Shown: positions 9,985 to 19,916 of the stretch, piece after piece
How the letters are laid out: each line of letters begins with the position of its first letter
Numbering within the stretch: position 1 is the stretch's first letter
Assembly (NCBI GenBank): GCA_947088155.1
Contig: CAMUFL010000002.1
Span: forward strand, 124,001 to 188,000
Direction of reading: 5' to 3'
DNA: 64,000 bases
Source: an uncultured Gardnerella sp.
GTDB taxonomy: Bacteria > Actinomycetota > Actinomycetes > Actinomycetales > Bifidobacteriaceae
The notes under the pieces: generated by a model
What the model saw: the letters and a program-made list of their open reading frames with translations, nothing else
Databases searched by the model: none
Told to the model about the DNA's origin: nothing
Made by a program: the position numbers and the translations under genes

Positions 9985-10338
9985 CAAACAAAAGAAGTAA
10001 GCATAAATAATTTAATATAAAATATAAATTGGTAATTGTGCTTTATTAGCAATTAGCAATTGTCAAATTATTATTAAGCGCTAATGATTGTGGATATTAA
10101 TTTACGATTATTAGCGCTTTTTGTTTACTTATTAATCCAATAAAAATTGTAAATAAAAAATAATCAAGATTAGGGCGCGTCGCGTTGTGTAGCGTCTTAC
10201 AGCTGTAGTAGCATACATACTGTTCGTTGTTGTACACATAGTTATGTATGACAGCAAGTTCGTGACGGATTTTCCGTAATCTTCCATGTAAAGGCTTACC
10301 GGTGTTCTATGCTGCGTGGGTTAAGGAAAGGTAAAATT
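9985..10338 (+). promoter_or_regulatory. Intergenic region and long rho leader
   Basis: A gap of about 350 bp. It holds the terminator of the oxidoreductase (10076-10122) and then some 200 bp of leader before rho, with an inverted repeat CATACATA (10212-10219) / TATGTATG (10243-10250). A long leader fits the autogenous control of rho known in other bacteria, but the mechanism here is inference. No coding sequence is seen. Confidence 0.4.
10076..10122 (+). terminator. Terminator after the FAD oxidoreductase
   Basis: AAGCGCTAAT (10076-10085) pairs with ATTAGCGCTT (10110-10119), followed by further T residues. It separates the oxidoreductase from rho. Confidence 0.8.
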
Positions 10339-12315
10339 GTGGCAACAGGCCAGAATCTTGAGAAAATGAAGCTCTCAGAATTGAAAGATCTTGCGAAGCA
10401 GATGGGTTTGCGCGGTACTTCAACTATGCGCAAGCCTGAATTAGTAGCTACGCTTACAGCGGCGCGAAATGGTGGGGAAGCGCCTGCTGGTGTGAGCGTT
10501 CGTGTGCCTCGCAACGATATGAGCATTAACAAAAATGCGGATATGCGCGAGAATGATGAAGATGCTCAAATGTCGAATGACGATAAAGACTTGGAAGCGT
10601 TGGAAAGCTTAGTGCCTAATGCTGCTGAGCGTCGATCTCGCGATGACTCCGATTTTGGGGTTAAGAATTATCGTCGTGAAGGTGGCCGAAACGGTGCGTT
10701 TAAGCGTCATCGTATTGTGGATGATCGCGATAACAATCGTGATCGTCATCAAGAAGGCGCGGATTCGCGCGATTTAGATCAAATTTTGGCAACTTTGCCT
10801 GGTGAGGAAGCACGCTCTGATTCAGATTCTCGTCGTCAGCGTGGAGCTTCTCGCGATTTTGATCGTGACGATCAAGCAAATCGTAATGATAGGTTCCAGC
10901 GCCGTATGCGTGGCCGTGCTCGTGAATATGATGATACTCGCTCAGATTATGATGAGCGTTCTAATCGTATGGATTATGCTGAGCGCGATGATTCTGATGA
11001 TCGTCGTTCGGAGCGAAATGACCGCCAGGATCGTCTTGAGCGCAATTCTCGCATCGATCGTGAGGGCCGTGATAATCGTGAGGGCCGTGATGGTCGCGAT
11101 GGTCGTGATGATCGCGATATGCGAGAGCAGCGTCACGAGGAGCCGCAAGAAGAACTTGTTCCAGTTGCAGGCATTGTTGATGTGTTAGAATCCTATGCGT
11201 TTGTGCGCACTTCTGGCTATTTGCCAGGTCCAAATGATGTGTACGTATCAATGAGCCAAATTAAAAAGTATGGCTTGCGTAAAGGTGATGCTGTGCAGGG
11301 ATCTATTCGTGCTCCGCGCGAAGGTGATCGTCGCAATCAGCGTCAAAAGTTTGTGCCTTTGCAGTCTATTAATAGCATTAATGGAATGAGCGTGGAAGAG
11401 GCTCAGTCTCGTCCGCAGTTTGCTAAGCTTACTCCGTTGTATCCGCATGAGCGATTAAAGCAGGAAACCACAGCTAATCGCATGTTGGGTCGTGTTATAG
11501 ATTTGGTTGCTCCTATTGGTAAAGGTCAGCGTGGCTTAATTGTGTCCCCGCCAAAAGCTGGTAAGACTATTACGCTTCAAAATATTGCTAACGCTATTAC
11601 CACCAACAATCCTGAAGTGCATCTTATGGTTGTGCTTGTGGATGAACGTCCAGAAGAAGTTACCGACATGGAACGTACTGTTCAAGGTGAGGTTATTTCT
11701 TCTACTTTTGATCGTCCTGCAACTGACCATACTACGGTTGCTGAGCTTGCAATTGAACGTGCTAAGCGTTTAGTAGAGCTTGGCCAAGATGTTGTGGTTT
11801 TGCTTGATTCTATGACGCGTTTGGCTCGTGCTTACAATATTGCGGCTCCTGCTTCGGGTCGTATTCTTTCCGGTGGTGTTGATGCTCAAGCATTGTATCC
11901 GCCAAAGAAGTTCTTTGGTGCTGCTCGAAATATTGAAGACGGCGGTTCTTTGACGATTATTTCTTCTGCATTGGTTGAAACCGGTTCCAAGATGGATGAG
12001 GTAATCTTTGAAGAGTTCAAAGGCACTGGCAATATGGAGTTGCGTTTGAGCCGCGATTTGGCGGATAAGCGCCTCTTCCCAGCTGTTGATATTAACGCTT
12101 CTGGCACTCGTCGTGAGGAGTTAATTACTCCACCTGCTGATTTGCCAGTTATTTATCGCTTGCGTCGATTGTTCGGCGGTCTTGAAGCTGAGCAGGCTTA
12201 TCAGACTTTGATTCCAAGATTAAAGAAGACTGCTTCGAATCGCGATTTCTTAGCTGCCATCGTTCAACAAACTAGCGGTGCATCAAATAATGCTTCGGCA
12301 TCTGCTGCAGTCTAG
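10339..12315 (+). CDS. rho: Transcription termination factor Rho
   Basis: An RNA-dependent ATPase that ends transcription. The chosen GTG at 10339 has AAGGAAAGG six bases upstream; the in-frame ATG at 10309 lacks a ribosome-binding site. The protein is then 658 residues. Order: an N-terminal SAP-like helix pair ([13 protein letters not shown]); an insert of about 200 residues extremely rich in Asp, Arg, Asn and Glu (repeats such as [15 protein letters not shown]); the cold-shock RNA-binding fold ([20 protein letters not shown]); then the motor with Walker A (SPPKAGKT), [13 protein letters not shown] and the Q-loop [13 protein letters not shown]-terminal inserts are common in actinobacterial Rho. 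It is monocistronic and closed by a bidirectional hairpin. Confidence 0.97.
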   Translation: MATGQNLEKMKLSELKDLAKQMGLRGTSTMRKPELVATLTAARNGGEAPAGVSVRVPRNDMSINKNADMRENDEDAQMSNDDKDLEALESLVPNAAERRSRDDSDFGVKNYRREGGRNGAFKRHRIVDDRDNNRDRHQEGADSRDLDQILATLPGEEARSDSDSRRQRGASRDFDRDDQANRNDRFQRRMRGRAREYDDTRSDYDERSNRMDYAERDDSDDRRSERNDRQDRLERNSRIDREGRDNREGRDGRDGRDDRDMREQRHEEPQEELVPVAGIVDVLESYAFVRTSGYLPGPNDVYVSMSQIKKYGLRKGDAVQGSIRAPREGDRRNQRQKFVPLQSINSINGMSVEEAQSRPQFAKLTPLYPHERLKQETTANRMLGRVIDLVAPIGKGQRGLIVSPPKAGKTITLQNIANAITTNNPEVHLMVVLVDERPEEVTDMERTVQGEVISSTFDRPATDHTTVAELAIERAKRLVELGQDVVVLLDSMTRLARAYNIAAPASGRILSGGVDAQALYPPKKFFGAARNIEDGGSLTIISSALVETGSKMDEVIFEEFKGTGNMELRLSRDLADKRLFPAVDINASGTRREELITPPADLPVIYRLRRLFGGLEAEQAYQTLIPRLKKTASNRDFLAAIVQQTSGASNNASASAAV

Positions 12316-12340
12316 TTTGATTACTTTGTAAAGCAGTTTA

Positions 12341-12383
12341 CAAAATTGCCCCCTGGATTTTCCAAAGGGGCAATTTGTATTTT
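12341..12383. terminator. Bidirectional terminator between rho and the aminotransferase
   Basis: AAATTGCCCC (12343-12352) pairs with GGGGCAATTT (12367-12376). A T-rich run follows on the plus strand. The genes on either side converge, and the hairpin overlaps the aminotransferase stop. Confidence 0.85.
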
Positions 12384-13587
12384 ATGCAGTATGTTCTGCT
12401 AGTTGAGCGAGCGCAAATTTACGCAGACGCTTCACGCCCTCGCTAAGATCTTCCGGCTTACCAGCGTAAGAAAGTCGCACAAAACCGCTTCCTTCCTTGC
12501 CAAAAGCCTCCCCAGGCACAACCGCAACTTTTTCTTCTTCTAATAGTCTCTTACTGAATTCTTCAGAAGTTAAACCAGTCGGGCGAACGTCAACAAAAAC
12601 GTAGAATGCTCCTTGCGGTTCAATAAGACGCACAGCTTTGCAATCTGCCAATGCATCTAAAACTAAACTTCTTTTTGCTCGGTATTCTTCGCGCATTTCT
12701 CGCACGTGATCTTGCGGTCCAGTAAGAGCTGCAACACCACCGTATTGTGCAGTAGAATTGACGGAAGAGTGCATCATTTCTGCGATTTTACTTGTCTGCT
12801 CAATGACATGACTTGGTGCAAGTATATAGCCTATTCTCCATCCAGTCATTGCGTATGTTTTCGACAAGCTTTCCACAATAATAGTTCTATCTTTCATTCC
12901 TTCAACTGCAGCAATCGACGGCGCTACGGCGTTTCCTTCAGGATGTGCGTCCGGTGCGCTCGCAAATACAAACGGATGATACACTTCGTCTGAAATCACC
13001 CATAAATCAAATTCTTGGCATAATTTCGCAACTTCTGCAAGTTCTTCGGCAGTTGTTACAGCACCTGTTGGGTTGCAAGGAGAATTTATAATAATAGCGC
13101 GAGTGCGCGGGGTAATTGCTTTTCGGATTTCTTCTGCATTGACGTGCATTCCATGTTCCGGCTTTAACGCGACTGTTACAGGAACTGCGTCGCACATAAG
13201 CACTTCTGCATCATAAGACGTGAAGTATGGAGATGGAATAATTACTTCGTCGCCCGGATCGACAACGGATTTAATTGCCAAATATAAGCCAATTGTGGCA
13301 CCGTCAACTGCTTGAATTTCCGTTTCTGCATCGTAATCTAAACCTTTTACGCGTCGAGTGTACGCTGCCGCAGCGTTGCGGAATTCAGGTATGCCTAGTA
13401 CGTCTGTATATTTTGTTTTACCAGCGTTTAGTGAATCGCAGGCCGCTTCAACAATGTGAGCAGAAGCGGTTTCTCCTGGTTCGCCTAAACACAAAGAAAT
13501 AGCGTCAGGTATTTGTTCAACGCGATCGAACACGTCGCGTATTCCGGAGCGGGGTATTTCGGTTGCGTGTTTTGCTACTACAGTCAT
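12382..13587 (-). CDS. Class I/II pyridoxal-phosphate aminotransferase
   Basis: A 401-residue fold-type I aminotransferase of the aspartate/aromatic aminotransferase group. The PLP lysine lies in SLSKTYAMTGWRIGY; NSPCNPTGAV and ISDEVYHPFVF are the conserved cofactor contacts. GGAGAA precedes the ATG. It is divergent from an Lrp-family regulator, followed by a chorismate mutase, so a role in aromatic or branched-chain amino acid metabolism is plausible. Specificity cannot be read from sequence alone. Confidence 0.88.
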   Translation of the reverse strand: MTVVAKHATEIPRSGIRDVFDRVEQIPDAISLCLGEPGETASAHIVEAACDSLNAGKTKYTDVLGIPEFRNAAAAYTRRVKGLDYDAETEIQAVDGATIGLYLAIKSVVDPGDEVIIPSPYFTSYDAEVLMCDAVPVTVALKPEHGMHVNAEEIRKAITPRTRAIIINSPCNPTGAVTTAEELAEVAKLCQEFDLWVISDEVYHPFVFASAPDAHPEGNAVAPSIAAVEGMKDRTIIVESLSKTYAMTGWRIGYILAPSHVIEQTSKIAEMMHSSVNSTAQYGGVAALTGPQDHVREMREEYRAKRSLVLDALADCKAVRLIEPQGAFYVFVDVRPTGLTSEEFSKRLLEEEKVAVVPGEAFGKEGSGFVRLSYAGKPEDLSEGVKRLRKFALAQLAEHTA

Positions 13588-13958
13588 GTTATTCTCCTTC
13601 TCGATTGTTGATTTAATTTAGACAGTTAAGTTTGGGAAATGGTTATAGGTTTCGTTTATACGCTAATTCTTATTATTCTGCAATATTCAGCAATATTTTT
13701 TATTCTGCAATTTACAAATAAATACGTGAGTTTGGGTCATAATATTCCGCCGATATGCGCGATTTTAGTAATTATTGTCTTGTATGCGAGGTGTAAGTGA
13801 CTCAAAGCACATACTTTTTTGATTAAAATGTTAATTTTTTACGTGAATTTGTTCTTTTTCTATAAAAAATACGGTAACATAATAGTGACTGCAAGGCGGC
13901 GCTAGTATAGATCCGATTGTAAATTCTCACTCAGCGTCGATGGGAGAATGGAGTCCGT
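13588..13958. promoter_or_regulatory. Divergent promoter region, aminotransferase / Lrp regulator
   Basis: A 371-bp AT-rich gap between divergent genes, with no coding sequence. A divergent Lrp/AsnC regulator commonly binds such a region and controls both itself and its neighbour; that is inference. No convincing palindrome was found by eye. Confidence 0.4.
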
Positions 13959-14420
13959 ATGACGGCAAATCCTCATAAGGCTGAAAACGGCATTGCTATG
14001 GATTCAACTGATGGAATCATCGTAGATATTCTTGAGCATGATGGTAGAGCGACATTGACTCGCTTGGCTAAGGCATCAGGCTTATCGGTTTCTGCAGTGC
14101 AATCTCGTGTTCAGAAGTTGGAACGTAAAGGTGTTATTACAGGTTATAGAGCTTTGATTGATTATGAGCGTCGTGGCTTACCTGTTAGCGCTTTTGTATC
14201 AGTTACGCCTCTTGATTTTGGCCAGGAAGCAACAATTCCTAATAAGCTGCGGGATATTTCTGGAATTGAGGCTTGCTATTCCGTTACTGGTAGCCCGAGT
14301 TTTATGTTGGTGGTTCGTGTTGCTACACCTAGTAAATTGGAAGAGCTTATTAATACGATTCATCGTATTGTGCCAGTAAGCACGGAAACCACTATGGTTT
14401 TGCAAACTTATTTTGACTAA
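13959..14420 (+). CDS. Lrp/AsnC family transcriptional regulator
   Basis: A 153-residue regulator. The N-terminal winged helix-turn-helix (DGIIVDILEHDGRATLTRLAKASGLSVSAVQSRVQKLE; the recognition helix is around SVSAVQSRVQKLE) is followed by a RAM/ACT-like ligand domain. Members respond to amino acids and often control a neighbouring aminotransferase, here divergent. TGGAG lies 5 bp before the ATG. Chorismate mutase starts 8 bp downstream and is probably co-transcribed. Confidence 0.92.
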   Translation: MTANPHKAENGIAMDSTDGIIVDILEHDGRATLTRLAKASGLSVSAVQSRVQKLERKGVITGYRALIDYERRGLPVSAFVSVTPLDFGQEATIPNKLRDISGIEACYSVTGSPSFMLVVRVATPSKLEELINTIHRIVPVSTETTMVLQTYFD

Positions 14421-14428
14421 AACAGAGT

Positions 14429-14770
14429 ATGTGTGATTTTTCAGAAACAACGATTGACGTACGTGACGATTCTTTGAATTCAAGCTGCAAAGATGCGGCA
14501 GCAAAGATTGTTGCGTTACGTCAATCTGTTGATAATATTGACAATGCTGTGATTTCGCTTCTTGCGGAGAGGTTCAGAACTACTCGTAGCATCGGTGAAT
14601 TAAAAGCTAAGGCCGGATTTGCGCCTTTGGATGCAAAGCGCGAGCATGAGCAAATAAGTCGGCTGTTAGAACTTGCGAAGGCAGCAGGATTGGATGCGTC
14701 TATCGCAATTAAATATCACGAATTTGTCGTTACGGAAGCTAAAAAACGTCACGAGCAAATGCAAGCTTAA
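14429..14770 (+). CDS. Chorismate mutase, AroQ type
   Basis: A 113-residue all-helical enzyme that turns chorismate into prephenate, the branch point to phenylalanine and tyrosine. The pattern LRQSVDNIDNAVISLLAERF, a second helix with KAKAGFAPLDAKREHEQ, and a C-terminal helix matches AroQ mutases. It has no secretion signal and no fused prephenate dehydratase or dehydrogenase. It follows the Lrp regulator by 8 bp. Confidence 0.9.
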   Translation: MCDFSETTIDVRDDSLNSSCKDAAAKIVALRQSVDNIDNAVISLLAERFRTTRSIGELKAKAGFAPLDAKREHEQISRLLELAKAAGLDASIAIKYHEFVVTEAKKRHEQMQA

Positions 14771-14849
14771 GCCTGTTTTATAGTCTTATATTGTAACTTT
14801 TTTGTGTATATATGTAGCTATGTGAATTATAAAGGCGGATAATACAGGT

Positions 14850-15905
14850 ATGACTATTGCAACCGTTGAACGTTATGCGCATATGCTTGATTCTGCAAGT
14901 CGAGGTGGCTACGCATATCCTGCTATTAATGTAACTAGCACGCAAACTTTGAATGCAGCTCTCCAGGGTTTTGCAGAAGCTGAGTCTGACGGCATTATTC
15001 AGGTGTCTGTTGGCGGTTCCGCTTATTTTTCAGGACAGTCTGTAAATAATCGCGTAGTAGGTTCGCTTGCTTTCGCGGCTTTTGCGCATGAGGTTGCATC
15101 TAAATACCCAAATATTACTATTGCTCTTCACACTGATCATTGCGCAGAGCCTTATCTTGACGATTGGATTCGCCCATTGCTGGCGCATGAAGCAGAGCAA
15201 GTGAAAAAAGGTGAGGAACCTTTATTCCAATCGCATATGTGGGATGGTTCAACAGTACCTTTGCAGCATAATTTAGACGTAGCGCAGGAACTACTTGACG
15301 CTTCACAAAAAGCTCGCACAATTCTTGAGATTGAGATTGGTGCTGTTGGCGGTGAAGAAGACGGTCATCGTGCTGATATTGACGAGCGTCTATATTCTAC
15401 GCCTGAAGATGCTTTGCGTGTTGTAGAGAAACTTGGCTTGGGTGAGCGCGGCAGGTATATGGCTGCTTTTACTTTTGGCAATGTTCATGGCGCGTATAAG
15501 TCTGGCGTTGTAAAGCTTCGTCCGCAATTGCTGCAAGAAATCCAGCAAACTGTGTATGAGAAGTACAAAGATATTTGCGACACTCGCGCTTTTGGCGCAT
15601 CTAAAAATCCTTTCCTTCTGGTATTTCACGGAGGTTCCGGATCTACTTCCGAAGAAATCGCGGAAGCTGTGCGTTATGGCGTAGTCAAAATGAATATTGA
15701 CACAGATACGCAATATGCTTTTACGCGCGCTATCGCTGGGCATATGTTCCGTAATTACGATTCTGTTTTGAAAATAGATGGTGAAGTCGGCGAAAAGAAG
15801 CTGTATGATCCTCGTTCTTGGGGCCGTGAAGCCGAAAAAGCTATGGCAAAGCGTGTAGTAGAAGCGTGCGTGCAGTTGGGTTCTGCTGGCAAAGCACTGA
15901 AATAG
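14850..15905 (+). CDS. fba: Class II fructose-bisphosphate aldolase
   Basis: A 351-residue zinc enzyme that cleaves or forms fructose 1,6-bisphosphate. The zinc and active-site motif HTDHCAEP, the IEIGAVGGEEDG segment and HGGSGSTSEEI with the phosphate-binding VKMNIDTDTQ are all present. Length and order match class II aldolases of the E. coli FbaA type. In bifidobacteria, where hexose runs through the phosphoketolase shunt, it mainly serves triose/hexose exchange; this is family knowledge. A 79-bp gap after chorismate mutase suggests its own promoter. Confidence 0.95.
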   Translation: MTIATVERYAHMLDSASRGGYAYPAINVTSTQTLNAALQGFAEAESDGIIQVSVGGSAYFSGQSVNNRVVGSLAFAAFAHEVASKYPNITIALHTDHCAEPYLDDWIRPLLAHEAEQVKKGEEPLFQSHMWDGSTVPLQHNLDVAQELLDASQKARTILEIEIGAVGGEEDGHRADIDERLYSTPEDALRVVEKLGLGERGRYMAAFTFGNVHGAYKSGVVKLRPQLLQEIQQTVYEKYKDICDTRAFGASKNPFLLVFHGGSGSTSEEIAEAVRYGVVKMNIDTDTQYAFTRAIAGHMFRNYDSVLKIDGEVGEKKLYDPRSWGREAEKAMAKRVVEACVQLGSAGKALK

Positions 15906-15957
15906 TAGGCTTGATATTTAATAGTATTTTTCTTCTACTTAATCAGTAGGGGCGTAG

Positions 15958-17325
<1,368 letters not shown>

Positions 17326-17353
17326 AATTTTTATTCGCTGATGATTAACTTAA

Positions 17354-17392
17354 CAAAACGGCACTTCTCGATTGAGAGTGTCGTTTTGGTTT
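17354..17392 (+). terminator. Terminator after purA
   Basis: An imperfect stem AAAACGGCACTTCTC / GAGAGTGTCGTTTT with a 5-base loop and T-rich end, about 30 bp after the purA stop. Confidence 0.65.
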
Positions 17393-17433
17393 ATGGCGAG
17401 AATTTTGGAAGTAGCAAAGATTAGGAATAGAAA

Positions 17434-17946
17434 ATGAATAAAATAAGCGAGAAAAATAGTAAAAATAGCCGCCGCTTATACCTTTTAGTTTTTATTGGCG
17501 GCACTTTAGGAGCATTTGTGCGTGAGATAATTTCTACCTACGCGCCACTAATTCACCCAGTAAATCTGCAATCTTCTATATTTGGTCAGCTTACTTTAGG
17601 CACTTTCTTGTCTAATATGATTGCTTGCTTTATTTTCGCTCTTGTTACTGCAATAGCAGTTAAAGCGTTATCTAAAGAAAAGCAAACTTTTTACAAATAT
17701 GCTTTAGGAACGGGTTTTTGCGGCGGATTGTCAACTATGTCTACTTTCGCATTTGAAAGTGCAGTGTCTTTTGTGACTCCGCGAGTGACGTTTGCTATGT
17801 TGGCTATGATTTTTTCATTGATTTTTGGCGTTTTTATGGCGTTTGCTGGAAGTTGGGTTGGAACAGGAATTGCAAAGCGTATTAATAGAAAGCAAGAGCA
17901 AACTGTTGCAGAAGATAATACTGCTAATACTAAGGTGGTGAAGTGA
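17434..17946 (+). CDS. crcB: Fluoride channel subunit, CrcB/FluC family (first copy)
   Basis: A 170-residue four-helix membrane protein. Family signatures are present: GGTLGAFVRE at the start, GTFLSNMIAC in helix 2, and GFCGGLSTMSTFAFE around the central break that carries the fluoride-coordinating Phe and Ser/Thr. Fluc channels are dual-topology dimers that export toxic fluoride. Gram-positive bacteria often have two genes forming a heterodimer, as here, where the second copy follows with a TGATG overlap. N- and C-terminal hydrophilic tails make this copy longer than usual. Confidence 0.92.
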   Translation: MNKISEKNSKNSRRLYLLVFIGGTLGAFVREIISTYAPLIHPVNLQSSIFGQLTLGTFLSNMIACFIFALVTAIAVKALSKEKQTFYKYALGTGFCGGLSTMSTFAFESAVSFVTPRVTFAMLAMIFSLIFGVFMAFAGSWVGTGIAKRINRKQEQTVAEDNTANTKVVK

Positions 17947-18356
17947 TGAATCCATTGTACATTTTTATGATATTTGTTTTGCCTTGTTTCTTTGGCGGTT
18001 TAGGTGCTGTTTTAAGATGCGTGATGACTAAAAAAATTTCCGCAAGTCATGATAGTAGAGTTCCTGTGGCAACGCTGTTTATTAATTGTGTAGCCTCGTT
18101 TGCTTTAGGTGTTGTTTCTAATGTTTTCATGGTTGCTGCAACAATTTTTGGCGCTAATTTTGTTTATTTTATGATTTTGGGATTTTTGGGTGGATTTTCC
18201 ACATTTTCTACAGCGATTTTTGAGGGTGTGGATCTTATTAGAGGAAAGCGAATAAAAGATGGCATTTTTCTACTTTGTGCGGAGCTAATTGCGCCATTTT
18301 TGTCTGCTTCTGTGGGTTATGTTGCTTCGCAAATTTTGTTGATGCACATGATTTAG
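17946..18356 (+). CDS. crcB: Fluoride channel subunit, CrcB/FluC family (second copy)
   Basis: A 136-residue partner of the preceding FluC protein. GGLGAVLRC, TLFINCVASF and GFLGGFSTFSTAIFE give the helix 1, helix 2 and helix 3 signatures. The ATG at 17946 overlaps the upstream stop (TGATG) and has AAGGTGG 8 bp before it; a GTG one codon earlier is also possible. Paired genes suggest a heterodimer with opposite membrane orientations. Confidence 0.92.
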   Translation: MNPLYIFMIFVLPCFFGGLGAVLRCVMTKKISASHDSRVPVATLFINCVASFALGVVSNVFMVAATIFGANFVYFMILGFLGGFSTFSTAIFEGVDLIRGKRIKDGIFLLCAELIAPFLSASVGYVASQILLMHMI

Positions 18357-18370
18357 AACTGGGTAAGTTT

Positions 18371-18408
18371 GTTTAGAGCTGATTTATAGAGAGTTTAGAG
18401 CTGATTTA
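18371..18408 (+). repeat. Two 16-bp direct repeats before the ClC gene
   Basis: GTTTAGAGCTGATTTA occurs at 18371-18386 and again at 18393-18408 with a 22-bp period, inside the short gap between the fluoride channels and the ClC transporter. Confidence 0.7.
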
Positions 18409-18460
18409 GTTATAAAGTTAAGTATTGTGCGCGAATCGAGTGGTAGTGGATTTTAGTAAT

Positions 18461-19813
18461 ATGATGAGTTTTGTAAGCAATTGTGCGTCGCAAATAGCTG
18501 GAACTTTTTGTAAATTGCGTTGGAAAATAGTGGTTGCTGGCTTAGTTGTTGGCGTTGTTTCTGGATCTCTTGTTGCGTCTTATAGGCTTGGGATTGAGTA
18601 TGGAACTGATTTTGCTAAATGGGCGTACATCCAAATTCATAATAATCTGTGGCTTCTTGTTCCTTGCATAATATTTGCCGTGATTGTTGGGCTTATTGTC
18701 GGTTGGATGAGCATTAAGGAAAGCATGGCTTCCGGAAGTGGTATTCCACAGGTTGTTGGATACGTTCAGCGTGGATTGAATATGCGTTGGCACACAATTT
18801 TGCCGGTTCGATTTGTGGCAGGTTTGCTTGGTTCTTTGTTTGGTTTATCTCTTGGTAGAGAAGGCCCGTCAATCCAGATTGGTGCTTGTGGAGCGCAAAT
18901 GCTTTCGAGGATTGTTCGCAATGGTAAGCGTAACGATATGCAGGAGCATTATGTTGTAACAGCTGGAGCTGCAGCTGGTTTGTCGGCGGCATTTTCTGCG
19001 CCACTTTCTGGAGTTATGTTTGCTTTAGAAGAAGTGCAGCATGGCATATCTTCTACGGTTTTAATGGGTGCTGCTGTTGCTTCTCTTTGTGCTGATTTTG
19101 TTTCGCAAACTTGTTTCGGTTTGCGACCGGTTCTTGATTTTGGTCAAATCCCGGATTTGCCTATGGGTATGCATATTTGGCTTATTCCGCTTGGTGTTTT
19201 TGCCGGTATTGTTGGGTCGTTAATGAATCGTTCATTGCTTGGTTTGCAAACGCTATACGGGTATTTGCCTAAATGGATGCCAGTTGTAGTGGCTTGCTTG
19301 ATTGCAATTCCTGTTGGCTTGTTCTTGCCAGATGTTCTTGGCGGTGGCTCTAATCTTGTTCGTCTTTCAGAGTATGGAAAAATAAGTATTGCTATGCTCT
19401 GCTTGCTATTTGTTGCGAAAATGCTATTTACTTCTACAAGTTTCGGCTGTGGTGCGCCTGGCGGCATTTTTATGCCAATTCTTGCTGTTGGCGCGCTTGC
19501 AGGAGGTGTTGCGGCTCGTAGCATTATTAGCGTGTCTGCATTTGGTATTGACTCAAAATTCGTATCTGTGTTTGCTGTGTGTGTAATGGCTGGCACGCTG
19601 TCTGCATCAGTAAAGGCGCCACTTACTTCAATTTTATTGACTGTAGAAATGTCTGGAACGATGATACACACTCTGCCTGTTGCTGCGTCTGCGTTTATTG
19701 CATTGCTTGTTTCGGATATTTTAAAAACTAAGCCTATTTATGGTGAGTTGCTTGAACGTTATATGAAAACTCATGGAGATCTTGTAATAAGTTCTGTGGG
19801 TGTAAAACAATAG
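18461..19813 (+). CDS. ClC-family chloride channel/antiporter
   Basis: A transporter of about 450 residues. All three ClC selectivity signatures are intact: GSGIPQV, GLSLGREGPSIQIG with the gating Glu, and GCGAPGGIFMPILAVG. These favour a chloride/proton antiporter over the fluoride-specific subgroup, which departs from them, yet the gene sits 68 bp or more after two fluoride channels. The start is uncertain: the ATG at 18461 is preferred over in-frame TTG 18425 or GTG 18440, but none has a good ribosome-binding site. No CBS domains follow. Confidence 0.88.
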   Translation: MMSFVSNCASQIAGTFCKLRWKIVVAGLVVGVVSGSLVASYRLGIEYGTDFAKWAYIQIHNNLWLLVPCIIFAVIVGLIVGWMSIKESMASGSGIPQVVGYVQRGLNMRWHTILPVRFVAGLLGSLFGLSLGREGPSIQIGACGAQMLSRIVRNGKRNDMQEHYVVTAGAAAGLSAAFSAPLSGVMFALEEVQHGISSTVLMGAAVASLCADFVSQTCFGLRPVLDFGQIPDLPMGMHIWLIPLGVFAGIVGSLMNRSLLGLQTLYGYLPKWMPVVVACLIAIPVGLFLPDVLGGGSNLVRLSEYGKISIAMLCLLFVAKMLFTSTSFGCGAPGGIFMPILAVGALAGGVAARSIISVSAFGIDSKFVSVFAVCVMAGTLSASVKAPLTSILLTVEMSGTMIHTLPVAASAFIALLVSDILKTKPIYGELLERYMKTHGDLVISSVGVKQ

Positions 19814-19916
19814 CTTATTAGCTGTTCGCCATGCTTTGTGCATAATATTTTGGCTTATTTTCAACGTTTGTTGAGCTTTTAACCACATTTGTTTATTTAT
19901 ATTGTGTACGTAATGC

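Noticed and set aside
8845..9987. 380-codon open frame on the minus strand, antisense to the FAD oxidoreductase
   Set aside because: It mirrors the codon pattern of a clear flavoprotein gene and has no family-like segments and no ribosome-binding site.
17326..17433. Fluoride riboswitch upstream of crcB
   Set aside because: A CTGATG word is present, but the pseudoknot-forming segments of the crcB motif were not found and the gap is mostly the purA terminator.
19144..19671. 175-codon minus-strand frame inside the ClC gene
   Set aside because: It is antisense to a strongly conserved transporter and has no signature of its own.
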